A stretch of DNA of 64,000 nucleotides, taken from Anabas testudineus (lineage: Eukaryota; Chordata; Actinopteri; Anabantiformes; Anabantidae). The stretch is taken from NCBI RefSeq assembly GCF_900324465.2, contig NC_046610.1, positions 19,947,824 through 20,011,823 of the forward strand, read 5' to 3'. The position numbers and the translations under genes were made by a program. Positions 1 through 10,824 of this stretch are shown piece by piece (within the stretch, counting starts at the first letter, position 1; each line of letters opens with the position of its first letter). The notes under the pieces are model-generated. The model worked only from the letters and a program-made list of their open reading frames with translations. It did not search any database and was not told where the DNA came from.

Positions 1-245
1 TGCATACAACTAAACTGTTGCTGTATATTTTATGTCAAGTGTTAATTGCAATGAATGTGTAATTATATATTTAAACAGAATCTGCTGAAAATATATGATA
101 TAGCACAAAATTTAGTGATAATAGAATCCAATGCAAAGGTTTTATTTTACTGTAAGTGTTCTACTGTATGAACATTTCAATTTTGAACTTCTGTAATATG
201 CTACTAGTCGTTTTCCTTTCTAAATCACCACAACCCTTGTCTCAG

Positions 246-1591
246 GTGCCTTAACTCAGGCCATCCGTAACTTTGCCAAGAGTTTGGAGAACTGGTTGAC
301 AGGTGCCATGATGAACATCCCAGAGGAGATGGTTCGCATAAAGGTATTTTTTATAGTTACAAGTTCTGTCTTCTTATGATGTGTTTTAGTGCTAAATGTG
401 AGCTGGGATTTTTCCTTCTTCCTGACATGCCAACGTTATATTATGGTTCCTTTTTATTCTTTCTCTCTCCCTATTCCCTTAGGCGGTGTGTGTATGCTCC
501 TTCTCCCAGACGCTGCGTCGCTACACCAGCCTGAACCACCTTGCCCAGGCAGCCCGTGCTGTTCTCCAGAACTCAGCCCAGATCAACCAGATGCTCTCTG
601 ACCTTAACAGGGTTGATTTCACTAATGTTCAGGTTTGTACTTCTGTCACTGTTCCATAATTTTTCTCTGCTGATGCTAAAGTGAACCCTAACACTGTCCA
701 CCCATGTCCCCTTCAGGAGCAGGCATCCTGGGTGTGTCAGTGTGAAGACCGTGTGGTGCAGAGACTCGAGCAAGACTTTAAAATGACTCTACAGCAGCAA
801 AACTCCCTGGAACAGTGGGCTACCTGGTTGGATGGTGTTGTCTCCCAGGTCTTAAAGCCCTATGAGCACAACCCTGTTGCCTTACCAAAGGCTGCAAAGG
901 TGTTCTTGCTCAACTGGTCCTTCTATAGGTGAGGGGGAAAAGTCCTGTGTAAGACTGCAGCACCAAGTGAAAATGAGGTTTTCTATTAAAGAGAAATCTT
1001 CTCTGCTTTCTCACCAGTTCTATGGTAATCCGGGACCTGACTCTGCGCAGTGCTGCCAGTTTTGGCTCCTTTCACTTGATCCGCTTGCTGTATGATGAGT
1101 ATATGTACTACCTGATAGAGCACCGGGTGGCCCAGGCTAAAGGAGAGACACCCATTGCAGTCATGGGAGAAGTATGTGTCTGCATGGACAGTAACTTGCA
1201 TAGTGATCATTTGCATTGCATTTGATGATACACCTTTTTAAATGTCCTGACTACTGACACACACTGACACACTCTGTGTTGCAGTTTTCCAGTTCAGTAA
1301 AGAGCCGAATCTCTCCAGACATGGAGAAAGGTAAATTCAGTGTGCCTTCAAATGTTTAGTTAGACGTTTTGCTCCAGTATCCTCATAGTCATGTTGTTCC
1401 TTTTTCCATCAGAAGAAGAAGAGGAGGACGAGGAAGACGAGAGCGAGGAGGAGAGTGGAGATCTTGTGCTGCAGTCCAGCTCCCTGAGCGCAGTCGATGA
1501 CAAGAAAGAGTCGATGGAACCGCCTGCCAAGCAGCCCAGGACAAGTTTAAATCTGCACACACTCACTGATAGTCACAGCACACCTCCATAG
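246..1591 (+). CDS. rfx1: RFX1-like transcription factor, 3' part only (cut by window edge)
   Basis: Six terminal coding exons: 246-343, 483-632, 717-928, 1018-1171, 1285-1330 and 1413-1591, all with AG/GT borders and ending in TAG. They give about 278 residues of the C-terminal half of an RFX factor. RFX proteins bind X-box DNA through a winged helix, which lies upstream of this window; the part seen here is the extended dimerisation region, with the family stretches NWLTGAMMNIPEEMV, WATWLDGVV and IRLLYDEYMYYLIEHR. The last exon encodes a strongly acidic run (EEEEEDEEDESEEE) followed by EPPAKQPRTS. As I recall the paralogues, this acidic tail plus EPPAK is the RFX1 ending, not RFX2 or RFX3. 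The gene is tail-to-tail with dcaf15, as in human, which supports rfx1. Which teleost copy (a or b) cannot be told. Confidence 0.92.
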
Positions 1592-2953
1592 CTAATCATC
1601 TCTATAAATAACACTTCACACACACCATAGCCCATCATGCCATCCCATTCTGTCAGGCTGCTTCTGGTTTGCAAACAGATGATGTTTGATGCTAGGTGTG
1701 TGGTTGTCTAGTGTGTGTGTGAGTAAATGGGAGAACACTTTTGTATTTTTGTGCTGCCATTCTTTCTTTCTGCCTTCACCTGATCATTTCCTAGTCTCCC
1801 CTCGTTCCCTGTGCCTTCTCCATCTATTCAGTGGCTAGCCTGCCAGTAGCCACTCCTGTCCAGCCAAAACTATATAGTACGCAGTATATACTACACTGTT
1901 GATTTCCTCCTGCCCCGCCTTAACCACTGACCTGATTGCTGTGGAGAGATGAAATAAACTCAAAAATATCTGTTACATTGCCTTTAAAGCAATGGCTATG
2001 CAGGGGAGCTGGACTTTAATGAATGAGCTGAAATATACATAATGTTTTTATGTAACAATAGCATCTGGAATGATTCTGCAACATACGTTTTGCACACGGA
2101 TGTAGATGAATAGCAACGTTTGGATGCCATATTTTACTTTTTTACATGTCATTACTTTTAATTTGGCCAACTAACTGATACCCTGTGCCTTTGAGAGATT
2201 TCTAGCCTGGAAAACCTTGCATTCTTTATATTCTGTATCGGTGGATTAATAAATGAAGGTCCTGTGGAGTAGTCTTGGTGTTGTCATGAAATTTTGTTTG
2301 CTGTAAAACAAAACAAAACAAAAAAAAACCTAAGATGGTGATGGTCAGCCTTTGTTGTGACGAGTCCACCCTGTTTGCTCTTCATCCATCTATTCTTTCA
2401 TTCATTTCTCATCCATTTATTCATTCAGTTTGTATTTTCATTCATTCATTTGCACACACAAAACTCTACTGGACAGACGGATCTGCTAGTCTACACCTTC
2501 ATAGATGAAGTGCAGTTTGATTCAGCCACAGGACAGGGCTTATCCACCCACTCAGCAGCATTTATTATACTGTATCTGTGGTAACCTTTATACAAACCAG
2601 CTTGATGTACCAGCTACAGCTATATCAAAGTTTTGTAGTTTTAAAGTAAATGTTTATTTTCTGGGTATCTATGTTGAATATATTGTAGATAACATATATT
2701 GTGTATCTTTTGTGAACACTGTCATATATCCAAACTATTTGTATGTTGTTTAACCATTACTGCCTTAAGAAATATGTTGTGGTATGTTCACCATCCACAG
2801 TATTGAGGTCTATTTTTATTGTGAAAATGACGGGCCAAGCATGTGAAAATAGTGACTTTCTAGATCAGGTGTTGATTTTGTAAGTGTTGATCTTCTGGTG
2901 CTGGTCATAAAAACAAAAGTAGATAAAAAAAATTTAAAAGATTATAATAATAG

Positions 2954-3031
2954 TGCCCCGACCTTCAGGACCACCTGACTACCGATATCCCACCAAAGAG
3001 CACTACGTAGTAAAAAGGGTATATCGGGGCA
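2954..3031. repeat. Small GC-rich inverted repeat in AT-rich spacer
   Basis: The outer arms TGCCCCGA (2954-2961) and TCGGGGCA (3024-3031) are perfect 8-bp complements. Inner arms around CCGATATCCC and GGGTATATCGG pair with one bulge, and a 10-bp palindrome ACTACGTAGT sits at 3002-3011. It may be the ends of a tiny decayed element or a chance structure. No function assigned. Confidence 0.4.
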
Positions 3032-3880
3032 GAAATCGAAATCCACTAACTGCAATGTTATAAAAAATTGTTATTTGGATTCTGTCCCTAGCTTGTGCTG
3101 CTGAAACTTATGAGGTTCTCTCTTGTACTTAAATCTGTGCTAAACGTTTGTAGCTTTATTCTCACTGTTAACTAAAAGGATGTGATTGCTCTCAAAACTT
3201 GTGCAACATTTTTTTTGCAGACACTGTTCTTTGTCTTTGCTTAATCTTTAATAGAGATCAAGTTCCAAAACCTTTAGATCGCACACTTCCCATAATGCAA
3301 CATAATGGCATCTCTTGTTGTAAATACCCACTGCATAGTACTTCTCTTAATTAGTACATTGAACTTTATGACTATAATTGGTAGAGTGCGCTTGTAGTAT
3401 CTGCCAACCTCATCACATAATGTAATCACGTCAACCAAATATGTTCATTCCTTATTTAATTTAAAAATCTTTTTGAGGTTTGAGATAAAATCATCCAGTA
3501 CCTCCTAGAAATTCCTGACAAATTCTGAACAAATTTGACTTCCGAGTATAACACAATGAAAGCTTTGCATATATAATTTTGTTAAATAATTTTAAAACCA
3601 GTTACCAATAAATATTTTGAACATTTTATTTTAACAAAATATCCTAACAGAGCATAGTCTTAGTTATATACCAGTTAACAACCAGCAAGATGTCAACCAG
3701 CTGAGCAGCTGACTCCAACAATCCTCTACTTCCATGACGTGGGTTAAAAAAAAAAAAAAAAAAAAAAAAGATGGTGCAATACTGTGTATTCCTTTCACAG
3801 CTAGACTGAAGTATCCCAGGTCAGATGAGGAAACAACTTGTTCAGAAGCAGCAGAATCTGTCAAATGTTACATACACATG

Positions 3881-3902
3881 ACACACACACACACACACAC
3901 AC
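3881..3902. repeat. (AC)n microsatellite
   Basis: About 11 uninterrupted AC units between rfx1 and dcaf15. Confidence 0.95.
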
Positions 3903-4311
3903 TTTTTCTCTGCATGAATTTGCCTTGTCAACATCACACAGGTGCAGATAATGCATACGTTCAGTTACAGAAACAAGAACACACATACTACAATAACATT
4001 TTATGTATATAAAAAAGTAAACACTAAAACTTTGTTCAGTTCAGCTCTTGGCTTTGGTGGTTGCGATAATACAGTACACAATTACAAAAAGGATGAAAGT
4101 TGTGAAACCTGATTCAACACAGATCACCTAAAAAAATCATCTTTACAGTATTTCAGTGTTTTATTCCGTTTCCATTTAACATCTGTTTTAACTACATGTG
4201 TAATTTTTCCTCAGGTTAAGGTCAAACTTCACTTTGAAGAGGAGCCCATGGCGTCTTGTATGTGTGTGCTTCTGTTTCTGTTGCTTTGACACTCGTAGCA
4301 CTCTTCTTTCT

Positions 4312-7300
4312 TCATAATACAATCCAAGTACATCGGTCACTATCTGCCAACACTTGCAGGGAAGAGCCTACGGGTGAGAAGAATTTTATTGGAATTCACA
4401 CCCACAGAAACGCAAAAATTAAAGCAAGAACAGCAAGAAACGTAAAACTGTCCTAAGAAAGCAACAGGAAGCCTGATCACACCAAACTCTGTACATTATG
4501 GCAGGCAGTGTGGAGAACCTGGGGTGCACACAGAAACAATGATACTGCCTCATAATGTACTGCAATACTGAAAACCTGGGTACTAATGTCATCTAAAACA
4601 ACAGAATCTAATCTAGTTGTATTTGGCTTCTGATTTGCACTGATGTCAATGATTGAGATTTGTAAGACAACAGGACATTTGAAGACACTGTCTGGTGTGT
4701 GGTAGATATGGGGACACCGTGTGTTGACGTGTATATAAAACTCACCTTTGTGTAAAGCTTCGTTGGTCATGCGGTTAATGTAGCGGGAGCTGCTCTCAGG
4801 AACCAGCCACTTCATCACCGTGTTCACACAAGACTTCCTGTAAGAGCTCCACACACTCCCACTGACGAAAAAGACAAAAATCGACATGTTTATTCCAAAA
4901 GAACTAAACACAGATTAACAGAATGACAGACAGGAGTGTAAATGAGGGGATGGCAGCAGTTCCTCACCTAGTCTGACCTCTGACCTCTGTAAGGTCACCA
5001 ACACCCACAGTGCAACACACACCTGTGTTTAGGTCCCAGCTAACTTGCAGGTTGGAATGGTAGGTATTTGGCCTGGAAACAAAACCAAGCAAAAGCAGAC
5101 TAAGTGGGGACTCATAAGATGTGCAACAAAGAGGACCGGAGTGTCCAAAACAAATGGGTACCTGCAGTGCTCCTCGTCTGAGTTGGAGAAGGCCAGTAAC
5201 AGCAGACCAATGTTGATCATCACGGTGTTGGTCTCTGCACACACCTGATAAAAATCCAGTAGCACATTATCTAGATTGATTTGAAAAACATTTTTCCATC
5301 CCTTGTTTAAAATCCTAGGATGTGGCGTGTGATGAATGATTAATGTGCATACTCTATGACCACAGTGCTCGGTGTCATACCCCTCTCTCTCTCTGACATT
5401 GTTTCGTGTCTCTCTTGACAGTCATCTTTTTTTCTTTTCATCTTTTTTAATTTGATCTGGAGTTAACACCACTAGGATCTACAGCCACAGCATCAGAACT
5501 GGATAAATAAAGTTGGATTTTAACAAAGAGAGGGACGGTAGTCAGAACTGAGAGGAATGTACTAAGAAGTTCTTTACAATGCATGGAGGTTTGGGAAGGC
5601 AGAAGGCAGAGAACTAGTTACTGTCATAGCCACTTCCAGAATAACATAACAAAAATCAGAAGGATGGCCCCAACTGATGATGTGCTCAGTGAAAACCTCA
5701 GGCAGCAGAAACCCAAAGAAAAAGAGCAATAATGCGAATCATAACAGAAGGAGAAACGTCTGCACAGTGTGTTCCTCAGACAGAATAAGTGGCAGATATT
5801 CAAAAATCTTACTATTGGATGGAATTAAGTGGGACTGAAAGACAGCACAGAAACCAGGTCTAAGTACAAGATCAATAGAGGCAGAGGTCTACCACATCAG
5901 GCAGGTGCAGAACTCGGGAAGAAGGAAAATGAGAAGCCCTAGAAATACCAAGGGCAAAGAGAAGGGCTAGAGAAGATGTGGAAGTTTAGGGCAACGGCAG
6001 TCCCCCCCAATAATCAAAACACTCAGTCAGTGAATTCAAAACTGGGAGAGTGGCTCGAGCAGTTTCCAGGAACAACATCTGAGATCTCTGTCCAAAAGAC
6101 TAAAGTCCTAGGAACAGCTAAGATACTGCACACGACTCAAGACCCTGGTAGAAGACCTGAGCTTGAAGAGAAAAACCCAGAGCTTAGAAAGAAAAAACTA
6201 AGTCTAAAGGAGGTGTATGGTGAATTTTCTGTATATTATTTTGGTATAGGAGATAGAGATATATTAGTATAGTTCTGTAAAGTTATGATGTGATTCACAC
6301 TGAAACTACTGCATGTGTGAGTGTGTACTGACCTCTAATATCACAACATCATAGTCGCTGAAGGAGCAGAACTGAGGAGCCCACGCAGCATCGTTCCTGA
6401 TCACTTCATTGATAAGATACTCAAAGTCTAGAGTCAACTGCTCGACACAAACACTCTGCAAGTGAGAAACCACAAGTTAAAACTACCAAAAGCAAACAAA
6501 TAATCTCTCGCCATTAGCAAAGGACTAGTAAACGCAACATTCGTTCATAATTAAGAAACTACACATTGCATATATTCCATATTTTTTTATTTAAATCTGC
6601 ACACTGGCCCAAACACACACCTTTCCACTGTGCGGTCCAGTGATCAGCTGTAAGTTCTGTCCTTTCAGATCGGTGACTGTGAAAGGTAGCTGGACCTTAT
6701 CGTCTTCATAACCTAGAGACAGAAGCAGAGGAGGGACAGCTGTTCGTCAGCAGCTTCAGACTTGACCTTTTAAGTGTCTCTGTGTCCACCTCTCCTTCTC
6801 ACCTCCTGCTGTATGCTGTTCTGCTGCCCCTGGTTGCTGGAGGCGGTAGTGCAGGCGTGAATAGTTTACATATCCAGGATCACAGGGACCAACATCTTGT
6901 GACGAGGACGGGGTCGGAGGGGATGATGGTGATGAGGACGAAGATGCAGGGGACATCACTTGTTCTGGGCGCTGATGCAAGCTGTGGCTCAAACCTGAAG
7001 TTGATGCTTGTGGTAAACTAGTCCGTCTCTCCTCCTCTCCCCTCCTCTCTACATGTATCCCTTTGTCTCCTGGTATCTGTGGTGCGTCTTTTTCACCATC
7101 AGCAATTCTCTTCTCTTGCTGGCCCTCAGTTTCTTTTCCACTTCCTCCTCCACAGCCCTGAGCTCGCCTAAAGAGGTCAGCTGCAAACTCCCGGGCTTTC
7201 ACTGCGGCCTGAGACTGGCTAGGAGATGAGGGAATTGGAACAGGCCTACTAGGTGGCAGTCGGCTTTCGGGGGATCCCTGAGGTAGTGCGGAAGTAGAGG

Positions 7301-9689
7301 CAGAAGAGGTAGACGAAAGAGATGTGGAGACTTGACTTGACAGTGCTGCTCTCTTTGTGTAGAGGATCTGTGATGACTGACCCTGCTTGCCTGCAAGAAA
7401 CAGGGCTGAAAATTAATCTTATGCTACATTTACATTTAGTCATTTGGCAGACGCTTTTATCCAAAGCGACTTACAAGGTAAATGTAAGGAGGTCTCCCAC
7501 ATGAAAGGCGATGATCTTACCACTAAACTAATCAGCCACTTGCTAAAGTGTAACTACTGAACTTCTGCCTGAAATTTAGCCCAATATCACAGATGTGTAT
7601 TTCAGACCTTTGTCCTTCTGACATTCTTCCCTCATCTTAAATTTAGTTCCTGTTGAAAAAATGGCCAAACAATTTCTTATGCCGGTATGAATGTGTGGCA
7701 TCTTAGATTGTTAACAACTGCCTGTGTAATCAGAGGCAGAGGCATACAAACAGTTTGTGTATTACCTGGGCAGAGTGAGATGCCACATGCCACCAAAGAG
7801 TAGCTGGTGTTCAACAGGATGACCTGGTCCTTCTTCAGCTGGAAGGCTGGCTGGAAGGTGGGGAACGGATACACCACCTGGTATCTGCTGTTGAGCACAT
7901 AGCCGTGCTCCAAACACTCACCACTCCCTGGGGAGGAGAGGCCAATATGACAGAGTGAGTTGAAGGCAGCAACTCTGGTAGAGTGGGATTGTGTCTGTAT
8001 GTGTGTGTACCTGTGCGGATGGTTGTGGCTGAGGGAACTGGGCAACAGTAAGAGCAAGGTTTGGGAGGAGGCATGGAAGCAACAGTGATGTAGATATCTC
8101 TGTTGTTTTCATCAGTCATCATCAAATTCATCAGAACGGAGCGTGTACTGACAGGTAGAAACACACACACAGAATGGATTCTCAACTACACACTGAAGAA
8201 ATTCTAGATTAAACCGAACAAGGTCCATACAACTTTTCATTGTGGTGTGTATTATTCCTTACTTGAAGCCAAAGATGACAATTTTAGAGTGGTCATTTGG
8301 CCACTCACACACAGTCAGATACAGGTCACTATAGATTTCTTCGCCAGCAAACAGACGCACATGATGGACCTAAACACATAAGTACAAATAAAACAGTGTA
8401 CGAAATACAGTCTGACTGTTCTAGGTGCCAGTGCCACACTGTAGATGCATTAGTTGTCTGTTTTCATGTGAATCTAATGAATAGATAAAACTGAGGGGTA
8501 AATGTTCATTTTTCTAACCTGTTTAAGCCTACTGTGCAGGTTGAACTCCCACCAATAGAGATGGTAGGTATAGAAGGAGAAGTCATCATCTTCTCCACAG
8601 TCACTGGTGTAGGACAGAACATAGCGGCCACATTTCGTGAAGCCAAGAAATATGTGTCTGAAACCACAAATGTGACAGTATAAGATTATATAATACATGA
8701 CTGCTTGAACAATAACATAAAACACAATAGTTTTTAGCATGTATGGATGCACTGGTGTGATATACTAGAATGTGTATTTCATATTGTGTATTCACAAAAT
8801 ACACTTGGGAAAAAGGGAGAATTCAAACTGGGAGCGTGCAGGGCAATCACACACAAACTTACTCACCCTGCTCTCAGGAACTCCTCACTCACAATGTTTT
8901 TTAATGGGACACACACTCGAGGTGGGAGCTTCCTGAACAGGCGCTGAGAAAACTGTCCTGAAAGCTGCAGAAATAGATGACAACTTCAAAAAACATGCAC
9001 ATTGTAACATGACATGTTTAACATGTGTGGAAAACATATGGCTTTTTAGAAATAATGGTTCTGCATACACACAGATACGAATCCCTCTTCATTTGAGAGC
9101 CAGGGTTTTTTTTTACTACCTTTAGTACACAGACAGTAGACCAGATGTCTATTAAGTAACATCAAAAGGGTAACGATAAACCTGTGGGTGGAGGTTGCTT
9201 TACTGAGCTGTGGAGCACTGCTAGCTGCTGCTGCGGTTTAACAGAAGCTAACGTTGACCGAGCTTTAACGTTATAATACAGCAGCCTTGGGTTTAATGCT
9301 AGCATGCTAACGCCATTTAGTTACATCTGTGTGAGCCTATCGACAAGACTGTTTATGCAAGACAAATACCGATGAACATCGCCTAAAAGCCTTTTAAACG
9401 TAGTAGCGTTAGTTAATTAGCCACCTGCCGGCCATTAGCTGTTAGTTAGTTGTCGAGCTAGTTAGCAGTTAGCCATCAGCTAGCTTTAGCCTCAGAGACT
9501 CCTCAAAGGAGCCTTTCACTGAAGCAGCCTCGCATCGTTTCGGACCCACTCTCTTCGTGTTTTATAGCACACATTTTGCGTATCCTGACCTACCTTCCCA
9601 CGCATCAGAAGCTTCACGACATGGTCTTTATGTTTTCTTTGGGCTTTTTGTTTGTTGTCGTCCTTTTCTGATTTCGAGCTGGGCGCCAT
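4312..9689 (-). CDS. dcaf15: DDB1- and CUL4-associated factor 15 (DCAF15)
   Basis: Substrate receptor of the CUL4-DDB1 ubiquitin ligase; human DCAF15 is the target of aryl-sulfonamide degraders such as indisulam. Thirteen coding exons (gene order): 9594-9689, 8867-8964, 8519-8657, 8263-8369, 8011-8147, 7766-7927, 6803-7390, 6621-6712, 6333-6455, 5162-5244, 4968-5072, 4746-4861, 4312-4367. The sum is 1902 nt, 633 aa plus TGA; human is about 600 aa. Conserved landmarks are MAPSSKSE at the start, [32 protein letters not shown] (residues about 205-225), [19 protein letters not shown], and the final TWIVL. Exon 7 (588 nt) codes a serine/proline-rich, poorly conserved linker. The last exon codes only about 18 residues and lies behind a 378-bp intron, so it is easily missed. 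The ATG at 9689 matches the human start. Confidence 0.95.
5976..6215 (+). mobile_element. Decayed LINE ORF2 C-terminal scrap (non-LTR retrotransposon)
   Basis: On the strand opposite dcaf15, inside its intron between the exons ending at 5244 and 6333. The translation contains [18 protein letters not shown] and VLGTAKIL, which I recognise as the conserved C-terminal end of ORF2 in a family of non-LTR retrotransposons common in fish. Only this end is readable. Sequence from about 5640 may be an older continuation, since it keeps weak [13 protein letters not shown]-type similarity. No target-site duplication identified. Clade not assigned. Confidence 0.65.
7423..7541 (-). mobile_element. tRNA-derived SINE fragment
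   Basis: Read on the minus strand, it starts with a tRNA-like head (TTAGTGGTAAGATCATCGCC, box-A-like) running into TTTCATGTGGGAGACC. It then passes to a tail containing GTCGCTTTGGATAAAAGCG and TCTGCCAAATGACTAAATG. This tail is very common in teleost interspersed repeats and is shared with L2-type LINE 3' ends. The box B part between head and tail seems lost. The copy sits in the dcaf15 intron between exons 6 and 7, in the same orientation as the gene. Confidence 0.65.
9019..9209. repeat. Dispersed duplication, copy 1 (dcaf15 intron 1)
   Basis: The segment shares two blocks with 10916-11081. The left block includes AAACATAT then AGAAATAA. The right block (9121-9209) begins TTTAGTACACAGACAGTAGA and continues through ACATCAAAA, ACGATAAACCT and GTTGCTTT. 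By eye the right block is about 85% identical over 89 bp. It may be a local duplication or two copies of an uncatalogued repeat. Confidence 0.75.
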
Positions 9690-10824
9690 CTCTCTCTGAA
9701 CTGTTGTCCCCCGTTGCACTCAGCGGCGTCCTGATTGGTCCGCGGGCCGCAGCGGGCCGCCCTCACTTGCCGCTGGACACATCCATCAAATCCTGAACAA
9801 AGGTCGGTGCAGCAGAGGTGTCGCCCTGCAGAGAGCCACCACACACGGATCCAGCTGTGGTGGCTCCATCAGGGCCACTTCAATTCATGCAAATACCATT
9901 TAAAATTTTAATCTGACTAAAATGGCTTCATCCTCTGCGAACAAACTCCCAAACACAATGGCAGCGATGACCACACAAGACACTGGTAATTTGAATTTTT
10001 TATTTTAAGTATTTAAAAACAAGCAGTAAAAAAATGACATTAACAAAATCATCATACAATAACAAAACCTACTGGGGAAAAAAAAAAAAATCAATAAAGG
10101 TGTAGGAATTTAACAGAGGGCAATCAAGCACACAAACATACATGCACACACAACCAGCCTACGTACTGTAGGACATTTGGTGCCTTAATACAGTCAACGG
10201 ACACACTTTTCTGTTCAGTAGCAAACACTGTATACAGACACACAGCCCCCTCCAGGAAAATAATTACAATGAATAAAATTAAACCATGGTAGCAGGGAGA
10301 AATACACCTGCAACTTAAACACTGGGAATGCCGTTTTAAAAATGAAGTTTAAAAAAAAAAAAAAGAAAGAAAAAATAATCTTCACAATTGTTTTTCATAC
10401 AAACATAATTTTTGAATATATTCAAAATACTGATTGATAGTTTTTTTACCCTTAGGAAATTGAAGGGGAAACTACTTAAATGTGAGTCAGTGTTGAGTTG
10501 ATGTGCTAGCTTGCAAGAAAAAAAAACCAAAAACATTCACATTAAAAAAAACTCGGGTATTATAAGGTGAAGGGACAAACTAAATACTAACTGAAGTAGT
10601 TTAGTGCTCTGTTCAATGTATGGGCAAAACGGGTTCCCCTTATTCTTTTTTCCTTTTCTTAAATTTTGACTTTAAAAAACAAACAACAATGTTGGAATAG
10701 AAAAAGTCTTAAGTGGATGAGTAAACCATGGTCTGATCTTATTAAAGCCAACAAGGAAATCTCTTGACACAAAAACCAAACAAGTCCAGAGACTCATCGC
10801 AACCTTCCAACACTGCGTGGCACT
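9690..10824. other. dcaf15 5' region and khsrp 3' UTR
   Basis: dcaf15 and khsrp are in tandem on the minus strand. About 9690-9960 is CpG-bearing and should hold the dcaf15 promoter and 5' UTR. About 9990-10824 is AU-rich with a minus-strand AATAAA near 10000-10006, fitting a khsrp 3' UTR of about 0.8 kb that contains several T-runs on the gene strand. No further gene seen. Confidence 0.6.

Larger units (their letters stand above)
1592..4311. other. rfx1 3' UTR, tail-to-tail spacer and dcaf15 3' UTR
   Basis: No coding exon found. The rfx1 side has AATAAA-type signals near 1952 and 2247, plausible ends of its 3' UTR. On the other strand an AATAAA (reading TTTATT on +) near 4160 suits the dcaf15 3' end. 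The spacer is AT-rich and holds a poly(A) run near 3746-3768, an AC microsatellite (3881-3902) and a GC-rich inverted repeat (2954-3031) listed separately. Short open frames here are not supported by homology or splice sites. Confidence 0.6.

Noticed and set aside
389-601. Open frame overlapping an rfx1 exon and intron
   Set aside because: Opens at GTG, runs through a splice site, and is in a different frame from the clear RFX coding sequence.
3734-4012. CRISPR-like or satellite repeat around the A-run and AC tract
   Set aside because: Simple homopolymer and dinucleotide repeats only; no spaced direct repeats anywhere in the window.
4477-4911. 144-codon minus-strand frame
   Set aside because: Contains a true dcaf15 exon (4746-4861) in frame, but the remainder is intron; the spliced model explains it.
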